A stretch of 64,000 nt of DNA from Acidobacteriota bacterium. GTDB lineage: Bacteria > Acidobacteriota > Thermoanaerobaculia > Multivoradales > JBCCEF01. The stretch lies in the NCBI GenBank assembly GCA_039030395.1, contig JBCCEF010000002.1, positions 403,609 to 467,608 on the forward strand, written 5' to 3'. The translations under genes were made by a program, and so were the position numbers. This document shows positions 8,553 to 18,605 of the stretch, one piece after another. Every line of letters starts with the position of its first letter. Position 1 is the stretch's first letter. A model generated the notes under the pieces. That model saw only the letters and a program-made list of their open reading frames with translations, had not been told where the DNA came from and searched no databases.

Positions 8553-9996
8553 AAATCTTCTTTCGCTCGGTGGAAGAGGGGATCGACAGCTCGTCGCGGT
8601 ATTTGGCGACGGTCCGCCGGGCGATCTGGATTCCTTCCCGGTTGAGAACCCGCATCAACTCGCTGTCGGACAGCGGTTTCTTTGGGTCTTCCGCGTCAAT
8701 CATGTGCTGGATCTTGCGCTTGACAGTGAGCGACGAAATGTTTTCGCCGTACTCCCGGTCAATGCCGCTGTGGAAGAAGAACTTCATCGGGAAGACGCCT
8801 CGCGGCGTGTGGATGTACTTGTTCGATACCACTCGGCTGACGGTGGATTCGTGCATGCCGATGTCTTCGGCCACGTCCCGCAAGACCATCGGACGCAGGT
8901 GATCGATGCCGTGCTCCAGAAACTCCCGCTGCTGGGCGACGATCGAGTTGGCGACCTTGTAGATGGTGCGCTGTCTCTGGTCGAGGCTCTTGATCAGCCA
9001 CAGGGCGGAGCGCATCTTCTCCTTGATGTACTGCTTGGCCTCGGTCTGCGAGGAATCGTGCTTCATCTTTTGGAGCATCGAGCGGTAGGCCCGGCTCACC
9101 CGCAGCCGCGGCAGGCCGTCATCGTTGATCTGGATGACGTACTCGCCGCTGACCCGGTGCACATGGACGTCCGGCTCGATGTAGTGGGCTCGCTCATTGC
9201 CGAAGCGCCGGCCCGGCCGGGTTTCCAGGCTCTTGATGCGGTCGACCGCCGGCTTGAGCTCCTGGAGAGCCACCCCGAGGGTCTTGGCGATGGCCGGGAA
9301 CTGGCGCTTGAGGAAAGCCTGCCAGTGATCGCGCACCATTTGGTAGGCCAGCGAATCTTCGCCTTCCTCCTGCCGCTGGAGCTGAAGCAGCAAGCTCTCC
9401 CGCAGATCCCGACAGGCGATGCCGGGCGGGTCGAAGGAGCGTACTCGATCGAGGGCCGCCAGCACATCTTCTTCCCGGTAACCCTCGTCGTCCCGTTCGA
9501 AGCCGGAGTCGCAGAGCTCCTCGAGGGTGGCGACCAGAAAGCCCTCAGGATTGAGATTGCCGATAATCACCTCGGCGATTTCCCGTTCGATGGGTTCCGT
9601 CTCGGCCATGTGGAGCTGCCACAGGAGGTGATCGTAGAGGTCCGGCTCGACGGTGAGGTTGTTTTCCGGCCGGAAGTCCTCGCGGTGCTCTCGCATCGAG
9701 GGATAGCCGCCGCTCTCCCAGGTTTCGCCGAAGAAGGCATCGAGATCGATGTTTTCGATCGAGTCGCCCTCTTCGACCTGCCCCTCCTTGGCCTCTTCGG
9801 CCTCGGCCTCTTTCTTGTCCTCGGCTTCCTGGCGGATCTCCATATCTTCGAGGACCGGATTCTCCACCAGCTCCTGGGTGACCAGGGTCTCCAGCTCCAT
9901 GCGCGTCATCTGCAGAAGCTTGATCGCCTGCTGGAGCGACGGCGTCATCACCAGCTTTTGCGACAGCTTGAGCGATAGCTTTTGCTCTAGCGCCAT
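8548..9996 (-). CDS. rpoN: RNA polymerase sigma-54 factor RpoN
   Basis: A 482-aa sigma-54. Region I is the Gln/Leu-rich start (LQQAIKLLQM and neighbours, residues about 5-50). It is followed by an acidic region II, the core-binding and helix-turn-helix regions (HESTVSRVVSNKYIHTPRG), and the C-terminal RpoN box ARRTVAKYR at about 459-467. The ATG at 9996 is chosen because region I begins right there. The frame continues upstream into lptB, but that part is not sigma-54-like. The 133-nt gap to lptB may hold its own promoter. Confidence 0.96.
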   Translation of the reverse strand: MALEQKLSLKLSQKLVMTPSLQQAIKLLQMTRMELETLVTQELVENPVLEDMEIRQEAEDKKEAEAEEAKEGQVEEGDSIENIDLDAFFGETWESGGYPSMREHREDFRPENNLTVEPDLYDHLLWQLHMAETEPIEREIAEVIIGNLNPEGFLVATLEELCDSGFERDDEGYREEDVLAALDRVRSFDPPGIACRDLRESLLLQLQRQEEGEDSLAYQMVRDHWQAFLKRQFPAIAKTLGVALQELKPAVDRIKSLETRPGRRFGNERAHYIEPDVHVHRVSGEYVIQINDDGLPRLRVSRAYRSMLQKMKHDSSQTEAKQYIKEKMRSALWLIKSLDQRQRTIYKVANSIVAQQREFLEHGIDHLRPMVLRDVAEDIGMHESTVSRVVSNKYIHTPRGVFPMKFFFHSGIDREYGENISSLTVKRKIQHMIDAEDPKKPLSDSELMRVLNREGIQIARRTVAKYRDELSIPSSTERKKIF

Positions 9997-10129
9997 GGGA
10001 AGGGACTCTTGTCGCGGTACCAATCCACCGAACCATGACCTGAAGAGGTCGTGATCCAGCCGGCCGAGGAGGCTCCGGGAGGGGTCGCCTGCAGCGGCTC
10101 GGGATTCATACGGGTTGTCGGACGGAGGG

Positions 10130-10870
10130 TCAGAGCTGGAACTCCTCACCCAGGTAGATCTTGCGCACTTGGGGGTCCCGGGAGAGGTCGTCGGGGGCTC
10201 CGGAACGCAGGATGCCACCGCTGTTGATGATATAAGCGCGATCAGTTATTTTCAATGTTTCCCGCACGTTATGGTCCGTGATCAAGATTCCGATGCCCAT
10301 CGTTTTCAGGTGCCGAATAATACCCTGGATGTCGAGCACGGCGATGGGGTCGATGCCGGCGAAGGGTTCGTCCAGCAGGATGTACCAGGGGTTGATCACC
10401 AGCGCCCGGGCAATCTCCACCCGCCGCCGCTCACCGCCGGAGAGGGCATAGCCGGGGCTCTTGCGAACCTTGGCGAGTCCGAACTCTTGGATCAACTGGT
10501 CGATACGGCGCTCCTGCTCGGCATGCGCCAGGTCGAGGGTCTCGAAGATGCAGCGCAGATTGTCCTCGACGCTCATCTTGCGAAAAATCGACGGCTCCTG
10601 TGGCAGGTAGCTGATGCCGCGCTGGGCGCGCAAGTACATCGGCAGGTCGGTGATCTCGTCGTCGCCCAGAAACACCTGGCCGGCGTCCGGCGGGGTCAGG
10701 CCTACCACCATGTAGAAGGTGGTGGTCTTGCCGGCGCCGTTGGGCCCCAGCAGGCCGACGATCTCGCCGGGACCCACCTCGATAGAGACGTCCTCGACCA
10801 CCGCCCGGGCGCGGTAGACCTTGCGCAGGCTCTCCGTCCGCAGCACCTTGGTCGGCCGCTCACCGCTCAT
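10130..10870 (-). CDS. lptB: LPS export ABC transporter ATP-binding protein LptB
   Basis: A 246-aa ATPase that powers LPS extraction from the inner membrane with LptF/G. Walker [10 protein letters not shown] is at residues 42-50, the ABC signature is [15 protein letters not shown], and Walker B is DEPFAGIDP, whose AGIDP form is typical of LptB. The Q-loop [10 protein letters not shown] is also family-like. Its ATG overlaps the stop of the LptC/OstA gene. The lptF/G permease genes are not in the window. Confidence 0.95.
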   Translation of the reverse strand: MSGERPTKVLRTESLRKVYRARAVVEDVSIEVGPGEIVGLLGPNGAGKTTTFYMVVGLTPPDAGQVFLGDDEITDLPMYLRAQRGISYLPQEPSIFRKMSVEDNLRCIFETLDLAHAEQERRIDQLIQEFGLAKVRKSPGYALSGGERRRVEIARALVINPWYILLDEPFAGIDPIAVLDIQGIIRHLKTMGIGILITDHNVRETLKITDRAYIINSGGILRSGAPDDLSRDPQVRKIYLGEEFQL

Positions 10871-12915
10871 CGCTCCCCTTCTCCGCCGGTTCCATCGGCT
10901 ACTGCATCCGTCGGCACGACCGGCGCCGTGGGCTGCGATTCGTCCGTCGCCATCACCCGTCCGCGACCGCCCTCGATGTCATAGACCACCCGCCTGCCTT
11001 CGACCTCCGCGCCGTCTCCCTTGATCAGCTTCGCCGGATCGCCGCGCAAGTCGATGGTCTTCGCCACCAGATCATAGTAGGCCCGGGAGCCCTCGGCGCG
11101 GTGATCGCTCGCCGGGTCGACCAGCCGCACGTTGTCCACACAGGTCATCGATTCCGCTTCGCCGGACTCCGTCAGGGCCAGGTCGAGGGCGCGGCAGGCC
11201 AGGGTGCGGCCGCCTTGCTGGGTTCGCACCTGGCCGCGGTAGCGCAACTCGCCCGCAGCTTGCCGGTACTCGACCTGGCGCGAGGTCACTTCCACCGGCG
11301 CCTGCCCAGAGGCGGAGTCCACCCACAAGGTCTTGACGGAACCGCGGCCGGTCAGCACGTCGCCGCCGCCCTGCGGCTCCGCATCCACCCGCAACTCGTC
11401 GGCGAGCAATAAGCTGCTGCCCCGCCAGGCGCGGGCCTTGCCGCGGAACATCGCCGCCCGGGGCTCGTCGCGGAAGAAGGCTTCGGCGGACTCCACCCGC
11501 ACCGGCCCCTCCTCTTCGCCGCCGCCGAGAGGCGTGTCCCCAAAACCCAGTTCCTCGGAATTCTCGAACTCGCAGACCACGCCGCCATCGGCGTGCAGCA
11601 GACCGTTGGTGCGGTTGTAGGTCAAACGCGGCGCTTCGAGCCGACCGCGTTCGGAAAGGGCGACCGCCGGCTCACCGAAGAGTTCCGCCGCGGCGCCTTC
11701 CTCGCTGTAGACCAGCCGGTCGCCGGTGGCCTCGGTGGTGGGGTCTTTGAGCACCACGTCCGGGCCGGCGGTCAACTCGCGCAGCTCGCCCTCGACGTCG
11801 AAGGTGGCCCGCAACCGGTCTCCGTCGATCTGCCGTAGCGGGGTGTTGTCGTCGCCGACGAGGGTTTCCACCAGATGCGGGCGGCCGAAGGCTTCCACGT
11901 AGCGTCCAGCGGGTCCCTGGAAACGCGCCACCAGGTACGAGGCGTCGAGGGTCTGGATGGTACCGGCGGTGCTGCGGGAGATGAGGGTGGCGCGCTCCAC
12001 CGGAGTGCCTTCCAGCTCGATGCTCGCCGGCTCGGTGCCGGCTTCGTTCATCACTACCGACACGCTGCGGCCGGTGAAGCGAAGGTCCGTCGGCAGTTCG
12101 CCGGAGGCGACGGCGGGGGTGCTGGCCGGCAGCCAGTGACCGGAGACGTCCCAGCGGGCGCGCAGGAAGGTCAGGCGCGATTCGTCTTCCGAGAGAAAGG
12201 CGTTCACCCGACCGCCGCGCAGCAGATTGGGTCCCTGCTTGAGAATCACGTTGCCGGTGGCTCGAATCTGCTGCCGGGGCCGCTCCAGGTACAGGTTCTG
12301 CGCGGTGAGAATGATCGGCGCCACTTCCTGCTGGCCGGTCAGGCGGACGTTGCCGGAGAGGGTCAGGAGGTCCTGTGGGAACAGCACCCGCAGGCGGTCG
12401 CCCCGGCCCTGGTAGACGCCGCCGAGGGTGAACACCACGGGGCTGATGCTCTCCGCCAGACGACCGCGGTTCTTGAGCAGTAGGCCGTCGCAGGTGAGGG
12501 TCATGCCCTCCGGGCCGCTCAGGCGCACATTGCCTGTGAGACGCGCATCGCGGGTGCCGTAGTCGAAGTTCGCCTCGTCGGCGAACACGTGGTAGGCCAC
12601 CTGATCCTCATCGAAAAAGGTCAGATGGACCCCGTCCAGCAATACTTTCTGGCCGTCTCGCACCCGCACCGACTCGCCGGCGATGTGGAAGACCTTGCGG
12701 TCCTTCTCGCTCTGGGTGAACTCGAAGCCTTCGCCGAGGAGGGTGGTGTCGCCGGAGGGTCCCGCCGTGGCCTCTTCCGTCGGTGAAGCGACGGGCAGCT
12801 CATCGCTGCTGCGGCCCGCTGCGAAGAGCCAAACCAGGGCGGCCAGCAACACCAGTCCCAGAAGGAGGACCAAGCGGCGCAAGCGCGAAAAATAGCTGGA
12901 GGTAGGGGACGCCAT
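10867..12915 (-). CDS. LPS transport periplasmic protein, LptC joined to LptA/OstA-like repeats
   Basis: A 682-aa protein with one N-terminal transmembrane anchor (about residues 12-33). An LptC-like segment follows at about 50-200 ([26 protein letters not shown]), then a long run of OstA/LptA-type beta repeats, with motifs such as [20 protein letters not shown] and [17 protein letters not shown]. In E. coli LptC (191 aa) and LptA (185 aa) are separate; here one chain of three to four times that length seems to combine anchor and bridge. It is coupled to lptB by a 4-nt overlap. Confidence 0.82.
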   Translation of the reverse strand: MASPTSSYFSRLRRLVLLLGLVLLAALVWLFAAGRSSDELPVASPTEEATAGPSGDTTLLGEGFEFTQSEKDRKVFHIAGESVRVRDGQKVLLDGVHLTFFDEDQVAYHVFADEANFDYGTRDARLTGNVRLSGPEGMTLTCDGLLLKNRGRLAESISPVVFTLGGVYQGRGDRLRVLFPQDLLTLSGNVRLTGQQEVAPIILTAQNLYLERPRQQIRATGNVILKQGPNLLRGGRVNAFLSEDESRLTFLRARWDVSGHWLPASTPAVASGELPTDLRFTGRSVSVVMNEAGTEPASIELEGTPVERATLISRSTAGTIQTLDASYLVARFQGPAGRYVEAFGRPHLVETLVGDDNTPLRQIDGDRLRATFDVEGELRELTAGPDVVLKDPTTEATGDRLVYSEEGAAAELFGEPAVALSERGRLEAPRLTYNRTNGLLHADGGVVCEFENSEELGFGDTPLGGGEEEGPVRVESAEAFFRDEPRAAMFRGKARAWRGSSLLLADELRVDAEPQGGGDVLTGRGSVKTLWVDSASGQAPVEVTSRQVEYRQAAGELRYRGQVRTQQGGRTLACRALDLALTESGEAESMTCVDNVRLVDPASDHRAEGSRAYYDLVAKTIDLRGDPAKLIKGDGAEVEGRRVVYDIEGGRGRVMATDESQPTAPVVPTDAVADGTGGEGER

Positions 12916-12998
12916 GGAGGGCCTATTCTATGGCCTGAGAGTGCGCTTCCGGCCGGTCCTGACTCTAGCACCCTGCAAGGGTTGCACCAACCTGCCCG

Positions 12999-14693
12999 TC
13001 AGCCGTGGAAGGCCGCCGGGCGCACGTCGATCAACCGCAGGACCGGACCGTTGCGATAGCGGTCGCGCTCCAGATAGCCCAGCGCCTCGAAGGCGGTCTC
13101 CAGCTCCCCCTTGCGGTCGCGCCACCGCCAGCCGATCAGCTCGAGCCGTCCGCCGTCCTCGCCGCGGGCGACGGCGGACAGGTGATCGTTCTCCTTGCCG
13201 AAGATGCGTGGCGCGCCGACCAGCTCCATCGGGCCGACCCGCAACAGGGGCCGCGAATTGCTCTGGCCGAAAGGCTCCAGCGCTTCGAGGCGAGCGAGGA
13301 ACGATCCGTCCACCGCCTCCGTAGGGAGTTCCAGCTCGTAGCGATGGCGCGGCCGCAGCAGGTCCTCCGGCCAGTCCTCTTCGGCCTTCGCTTCCCACTC
13401 CGCGCGCAGGTCTGCGAGGGCGGCGAGGGGTACCGTCATGCCCACCGCCTGGGCGTGGCCGCCGAAACGGGTCAGGCGCTCCTGCCAGGCGGAGAGGAAG
13501 CGGTGGATCTCGATGCCCGGCACGCTGCGGCCGGACCCCACCGCGCGATCTTCCTCTTCCGCCAGCAGCAGCGTCGGCCGGTGCAGTTCCCGGGCGATGC
13601 GGCCGGCGGCGATGCCGAGCACCCCCTTGTGCCAGGTGGCGTCCCAGGCCACGGCGATGGCCGGCAGGGGATCGCGCTGCCGCAGGCGCTCCAGGGCCTC
13701 TTCGAAGACCCGCCGCTCCTCTGCCTGGCGGGAGCGATTCCAGCGGTCCAGTTCTTCGGCCAACTGCTGGGCACGACGGCGGTCGCGGGCAAGCAATAGC
13801 TCCAGGGCGCTGGCGGCGTCGTCCAGGCGACCGGCGGCGTTGAGCCGGGGACCGATGCGGAAGCCGACGTCCGAGGCGTCGAAGGGCGGCTTGATCCCCG
13901 CCACCTTGAACAAGGCCTGGAGCCCCGGCGACGGCGTGCGTCCCAGCTCCGCCAGTCCGAGGGCGGCGATCACCCGGTTTTCGCCGGTGAGGGGCACCAG
14001 ATCCGCGATGGTGCCGAGGCAGGCGATGCGCAGCAGCGCCTCGATGGGAACCTGCCGCCCGCAACGCTCCGCCACGCCCAGGGCCAGCTTGAAGGCCAAA
14101 CCCACCCCGGCGAGGTCCGGAAACGGGTACTCACAGCCCTCCTGCCGGGGATTGACCAGCACCGCCGACGGCGGCAGTTCCTCGCCGGGCAGGTGATGGT
14201 CGGTGATGATCACGTCGACCTCCCGCTCGCTGGCGGCGTCGATGGCGTCCGTCGACGATACCCCGCAGTCCACCGTCACGATCACCGAGCAGCCCAGCTC
14301 CACCGCCTTTTCGACGTGCACCGGCTGGAAGCCATAGCCCTCCTTCAGCCGGTGCGGCAGGATCTCGTGGGCGGTCAGGCCGCAAGCCCGCAGCACCGCC
14401 AGCAAGAGCGCCGTGGCGGACACGCCGTCGACGTCGTAGTCGCCGACGATGGCGACCGCTTCGCCGGCATCCCGCGCCAGCACCAGCCGGTCCGCCGCCT
14501 CATCGAGGCCGGCGAGGAGAAAGGGATCGTGTAGATGATCGAGGGAGGGATTGAGAAAGCGTGCGGCCTCGGCGGCGTCCGCCACCCCGCGCCGTGCCAG
14601 CAGCTCCGCCATCCAGGCAGGGATTCCCGGAGATTCCAGCGCCGAGGCGTGCTCCGGTGTGGAAGCCGGCAGCCACTCCGCGCGGTCAGTCAT
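12999..14693 (-). CDS. recJ: Single-stranded-DNA-specific exonuclease RecJ
   Basis: A 564-aa 5'-3' ssDNA exonuclease used in recombination and mismatch repair. DHH-family metal motifs are present: VGDYDVDG at 83-90, VTVDCGVSS near 140-147 and ITDHH at 163-167. The DHHA1 domain shows GRSVPGIEIHRFL and RFGGHAQAVGMTV, and an OB-like domain closes the protein. Length and order match RecJ. It ends 15 nt before the accA stop region begins on the upstream side. Confidence 0.95.
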   Translation of the reverse strand: MTDRAEWLPASTPEHASALESPGIPAWMAELLARRGVADAAEAARFLNPSLDHLHDPFLLAGLDEAADRLVLARDAGEAVAIVGDYDVDGVSATALLLAVLRACGLTAHEILPHRLKEGYGFQPVHVEKAVELGCSVIVTVDCGVSSTDAIDAASEREVDVIITDHHLPGEELPPSAVLVNPRQEGCEYPFPDLAGVGLAFKLALGVAERCGRQVPIEALLRIACLGTIADLVPLTGENRVIAALGLAELGRTPSPGLQALFKVAGIKPPFDASDVGFRIGPRLNAAGRLDDAASALELLLARDRRRAQQLAEELDRWNRSRQAEERRVFEEALERLRQRDPLPAIAVAWDATWHKGVLGIAAGRIARELHRPTLLLAEEEDRAVGSGRSVPGIEIHRFLSAWQERLTRFGGHAQAVGMTVPLAALADLRAEWEAKAEEDWPEDLLRPRHRYELELPTEAVDGSFLARLEALEPFGQSNSRPLLRVGPMELVGAPRIFGKENDHLSAVARGEDGGRLELIGWRWRDRKGELETAFEALGYLERDRYRNGPVLRLIDVRPAAFHG

Positions 14694-14708
14694 GGAATCC
14701 AGGCGCCG

Positions 14709-15653
14709 TTAGTCTTCGGTGAAATGACCTAGCTTACGGAAGCGCTGGTAGCGCTGGTCGAGCCTTTCATCGACGGACAGGGCCGACACCTCGTCGAGGG
14801 ATCGCTCCAGCATGTCCCCCACCCGCCGGCAGGCATCCGCCGGATCCGTGTGGGCGCCGCCGATGGGTTCTTCGACCACCTCGTCCACCACCCCCAGGGC
14901 CAGCAGATCCGGCGCCGTCACCTTCAGGGCCTCGGCGGCCTCGGGCTTCTTGTTTTGGTCCTTCCACAGGATGGCGGCGCAGCCTTCCGGCGAGATCACC
15001 GAATAGATGGCGTATTCGAGCATCGCCACCCGATCGCCCACCCCGAGGGCCAGGGCACCGCCGCTGCCGCCCTCGCCGGTGATGGTGGCGAGGATGGGCA
15101 CCTTGAGGCTGGCCATCTCGATCAGGTTGCGGGCGATGGCTTCCGCCTGGCCGCGCTCCTCGGCGCCGATGCCCGGGTAGGCGCCGGCGGTGTCGATCAG
15201 GGTCAGCACCGGCAGGCCGAACTTTTCCGCCAGGCGCATCACCCGCAGCGCCTTGCGGTAGCCCTCCGGCCGCGGCTGGCCGAAATTGCGCCGGATGCGC
15301 TCCTTGGTGTCGCGCCCTTTCTCGTGCCCGACCACCGCCACGGAGCGTCCCCGGAAGGTGCCGAAGCCGGCGACGATGGCCGCGTCGTCGGAGAACGCGC
15401 GGTCGCCGTGGACTTCCATCCAGTCGGTCAGCAGATGTTCGACGTAGTCGAGGGTATACGGCCGGTCCGGATGCCGCGCCACCTGCGTCTTCTGCCAGCG
15501 ATTGAGCTTGCCGTAGACGTCCTTGGTCGCCTTCTTGAGCTGGTTTCGCAGGCGGTCCAGTTCCTTGTCGTGGCCGGGCATGGCCTCGAGTTCGTCGATC
15601 CGCTGACGCAGATCGAGCAAGGGGTCTTCGAAGGAAGCGGCGAGGGGCTGCAT
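14709..15653 (-). CDS. accA: Acetyl-CoA carboxylase carboxyltransferase subunit alpha
   Basis: A 314-aa alpha subunit of the carboxyltransferase that makes malonyl-CoA, the first step of fatty-acid synthesis. The family is clear from RPYTLDYVEHL, GHEKGRDTKERI, LIDTAGAYPGIGAEERGQ and ISPEGCAAILWKD. The ATG at 15653 is used; a TTG at 15665 would add four residues. Neither start has a convincing Shine-Dalgarno sequence. accD is not in the window. The 170 nt upstream, to the tyrosinase stop, hold no recognised gene. Confidence 0.96.
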   Translation of the reverse strand: MQPLAASFEDPLLDLRQRIDELEAMPGHDKELDRLRNQLKKATKDVYGKLNRWQKTQVARHPDRPYTLDYVEHLLTDWMEVHGDRAFSDDAAIVAGFGTFRGRSVAVVGHEKGRDTKERIRRNFGQPRPEGYRKALRVMRLAEKFGLPVLTLIDTAGAYPGIGAEERGQAEAIARNLIEMASLKVPILATITGEGGSGGALALGVGDRVAMLEYAIYSVISPEGCAAILWKDQNKKPEAAEALKVTAPDLLALGVVDEVVEEPIGGAHTDPADACRRVGDMLERSLDEVSALSVDERLDQRYQRFRKLGHFTED

Positions 15654-15836
15654 GAGGGAGAGCAAGGTAGCAGACTGCTACCCGAGGCGCAAGCAAGTCG
15701 CACCGCTGTCCGAGGCACGGAAGAGCCGGTCCAGAGGGAGGTCAGAGCGCGCCCCGCCACCGCGCCCGGCGCGCCGGGCGCAGGGCCACCGAAGAGGGAA
15801 ACTCCGCGGCGGCCCACGGTGGCTCCAGCCTCGCCG

Positions 15837-18479
15837 CTAGCGGCTGACGTGGATGCTGGTGTGCCCGGAGACTCCCACTACGCCGTTGTCGTCCACGGCT
15901 CCGATCTGGAACATGTACATTCCCGGCTGCTTCGGGGTGAAGCGGAAGGTCTGGGGACCTCCGCCCTCGACGCTGGCGATCGGGTCGTAGGCCTTCGAGG
16001 CCACCAGGTTGAGACCGGTGACAAAGGCGTCATCCTGTTTGACGTAGAGCGACACGGTCCGCACTTCTCGGCCGAAGGCGGGCTCCGTATCGACCTCGAT
16101 CTCGACGGTCTCCCCGAGTCGCACGTGGGTGGCGACCCCGGGGCTCAAGATCACCGCATTGGGTGGGATGCTTTCGCTCACCAGCACCCGCGAGCGGGCC
16201 ACCACCACTTCCCCGCTCTTGTCGATCTCGCGGGTGACGATGGTGTGCACGCCGGGCTCGTCGAAGACCAGGACTTCGTTGATCTCACCGGTCCGCTCGG
16301 TGACCTGCTTGCCGTCGACTTCGAGACGCAGCTTACCGCTCGGCCGGGCATCGAGATGCTGCCCGCGGACATCGACCCGGACGGGCTCTCCGACGGAAAG
16401 GTGCTGGATCTTCTCTGCGACCTCGGCGGCGAGCAGCCGGCGTTCGGCGGGTACGAGCCGCATCCGCAGGCCGACGGGCTCGACGTGCCCGGTGTTCAGG
16501 TCCCGCTGGATCTTGGCGAAATCGAAGGTGAATCTCACCCCGCCGATCTCCGGCCGGCTATCGCTCCCGGGTTTGACCAGATGCTGTTCGAGATCGAAGT
16601 GAAAGAGCTCCTTCTGTAGCTCTTCGGCTATGTCATCGCCGGTCAGGTCAACCGAGAACTCGGCGGTAAAGAACTCGTTCGGCTTTAGCGGGACGGTAAG
16701 CCGGGGTTCCTGTCCGACGACTCGCAGAACGTCGGTGCCCTCGCGGTTCGGGGACACTCGCAGGTCTCGCAGATCGCGCTGGTCAATGCGGGACAGGACA
16801 TCGGCCGGCAGGATCAGGTCCAGGTCCGCGACCTGCGGCAGGTACGACCGCCGCTTTTCCGTGCGGTCGATGAGCAGCAGCTCGAAAACGGCATCCTGTT
16901 TGAGGAAGTTGCGTACCGTGGTGCCGGAAGTCAGGCGCAGCGCCGCCGGATCGTCGAGGTCGTCGACAATGGTCAGGTTCTTCCAGGCGACGTTGTTGTT
17001 GTTGACGGTATTGGTTCCGACGCTGGTGCCTTCGGCCACGGTCATGCCGAAGGGAAAGGTGGTCGACGTTTCAATCCGCGCCAGCAGGCAGAAGTGCCCC
17101 GCCTGACCGGCGCAGTCGAAGTCATTGACGTTGGGCGGATACCAGGGGATCTCCAGGATCACCGACTCGTCCGGCTGCAGGACCGGGATGTTGAGGGGCG
17201 CGTCGTCGTAGATCGGCGGGTACACCACGGAGCTGTGCTTCGACGTCTTGCTGTAGGCGGCAGCGCCGGTCCAGGGGGGCATGCCGGTGTCGCCGTCCCA
17301 CGGGCTCATGTCTGCGTTGATTCGGACATTCGACGAGTCCGAGCCGTACACCGCCACCGGATCGAGCCTTGCCGGCAGAGCACCTTCGCGCTGCCACTTC
17401 GCCCACAGCCGGTCCACATTGCCGTGCAGAAAGAAAAAGAACGGGTCGTGCACCGCGGTGTTCAGGAAGCTGATCTGTCCTCCCCCGGTGAAACCGCCGA
17501 TGTAGCCGTGGGCGCAGTCGTGGTTCGGCACTTGCTCAATGTCGTCCGCGAGGTTCGGATAGTTGCCGTTGCTCAGAATCGAAGTGTCGCTGTCGAATCC
17601 CGGGCAGAAGAAGCTGGTGGTACCCGCGACGTTGCGGGTCAGGGTCGGCGGCTGGAGGGGCGTCAACGGGTCGCCCACGGTACCGTTTGCCTCGCCCATG
17701 AAGCCGGTCAGGCCGGTGGTGAAAATGTTGTTGCCGGTGCGGGGGTCTTCCTGCCAGTCCCAGTACATCAGGGTGACCAGCGGGTTCGCCTCGCGCATTC
17801 GCTCCTCGTAGCGCGACAGCAGTTCGCGGTGCCACGGCAGGAACGCCGGGTTGCCGTGCTCGGGATTGCCCATGCCGGCGTGGATCGGGTTCTGCTTCTG
17901 CCAGTACTGAACGCCGTCGGAGTACTGGAACTGACTATCCGTGGCGATGTCGATGAGAGCGTCGCGGTAGGCGTCGCGCTCCGCGGAACTGGCGGCTTTG
18001 GCGTTGATGCGGGGCTTGGTGACCTCGATCCCCATCAGCCGATCCGCGCCGCAGGCAAACTGCACGTTGTCGACCCACTGCGCCGGCCAGGAGAGGCCCG
18101 TGCTGGCCTTCGACTGGTAGAGGCGCAGCCGCTCCGTCCCGAGGGACGGCTGGTCGCCGCGGTTGTGGATGCGGACGTAAACGTAGTTCGGTCGCCCGGT
18201 CTTGCTGTCCCGGTACTCGGGATTCTGGTGCCCGGCCGGTGTCCACGGTGGTGACGCCGTCGGGAAGGGGTAGGGGTCGTGGTTGGGGTCGGGCTCATGG
18301 CGCACCCAGATATCGGGGCTGAGGTAGATCGGCCCCGGGCCCGAGTATGGCTCCATGCCGTTGTCCGTCGGGGTGTCTCGGATGAAGAGATCCGACACCG
18401 CCAGGGCCTGGCCCGAGAAGAAGGTGGCGCCTATCGCGAAGCCGCAGATGACGCGGCGGAGAGTGGCTTTGAACCGCAT
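15837..18479 (-). CDS. Secreted tyrosinase-family type 3 copper protein with long C-terminal extension
   Basis: An 880-aa protein with a Sec signal peptide (about residues 1-27, ending in GQALA). The tyrosinase core spans about 130-370. CuA ligands are probably H200, H208 and H217 (FLPWHREL), and CuB ligands H320 and H324 (NHDCAHGY) and H352 (DPFFFFLHGNVDRLW), so all six histidines are present. The next 500 residues have beta-rich, Ig/cadherin-like character (PNAVILSPGVATHVRLGE) and may be sorting or binding domains. The substrate (phenol oxidation, melanin-like chemistry) is inferred from the family. It lies alone downstream of an AT-rich region that probably holds its promoter. Confidence 0.88.
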   Translation of the reverse strand: MRFKATLRRVICGFAIGATFFSGQALAVSDLFIRDTPTDNGMEPYSGPGPIYLSPDIWVRHEPDPNHDPYPFPTASPPWTPAGHQNPEYRDSKTGRPNYVYVRIHNRGDQPSLGTERLRLYQSKASTGLSWPAQWVDNVQFACGADRLMGIEVTKPRINAKAASSAERDAYRDALIDIATDSQFQYSDGVQYWQKQNPIHAGMGNPEHGNPAFLPWHRELLSRYEERMREANPLVTLMYWDWQEDPRTGNNIFTTGLTGFMGEANGTVGDPLTPLQPPTLTRNVAGTTSFFCPGFDSDTSILSNGNYPNLADDIEQVPNHDCAHGYIGGFTGGGQISFLNTAVHDPFFFFLHGNVDRLWAKWQREGALPARLDPVAVYGSDSSNVRINADMSPWDGDTGMPPWTGAAAYSKTSKHSSVVYPPIYDDAPLNIPVLQPDESVILEIPWYPPNVNDFDCAGQAGHFCLLARIETSTTFPFGMTVAEGTSVGTNTVNNNNVAWKNLTIVDDLDDPAALRLTSGTTVRNFLKQDAVFELLLIDRTEKRRSYLPQVADLDLILPADVLSRIDQRDLRDLRVSPNREGTDVLRVVGQEPRLTVPLKPNEFFTAEFSVDLTGDDIAEELQKELFHFDLEQHLVKPGSDSRPEIGGVRFTFDFAKIQRDLNTGHVEPVGLRMRLVPAERRLLAAEVAEKIQHLSVGEPVRVDVRGQHLDARPSGKLRLEVDGKQVTERTGEINEVLVFDEPGVHTIVTREIDKSGEVVVARSRVLVSESIPPNAVILSPGVATHVRLGETVEIEVDTEPAFGREVRTVSLYVKQDDAFVTGLNLVASKAYDPIASVEGGGPQTFRFTPKQPGMYMFQIGAVDDNGVVGVSGHTSIHVSR

Positions 18480-18523
18480 ATCGAACTCCTCTCGCTGTAT
18501 GCCGCGCCCTCGCGACGCGGCAC

Positions 18524-18580
18524 AATGAAATTTAAAAAATTGTGCTTAATTCAATATTAGTACAATTATTACTCAGCTAG
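18524..18580 (-). promoter_or_regulatory. AT-rich upstream region of the tyrosinase gene
   Basis: About 55 bases of strongly AT-rich sequence in an otherwise GC-rich window, 45-100 nt upstream of the tyrosinase ATG. It contains an inverted repeat AATTGT (18538-18543) / ACAATT (18562-18567). No exact -35/-10 pair stands out, so the promoter call rests on position and composition. Confidence 0.4.
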
Positions 18581-18605
18581 GGGGGAAGGTCGGGGATTGG
18601 ATCGG

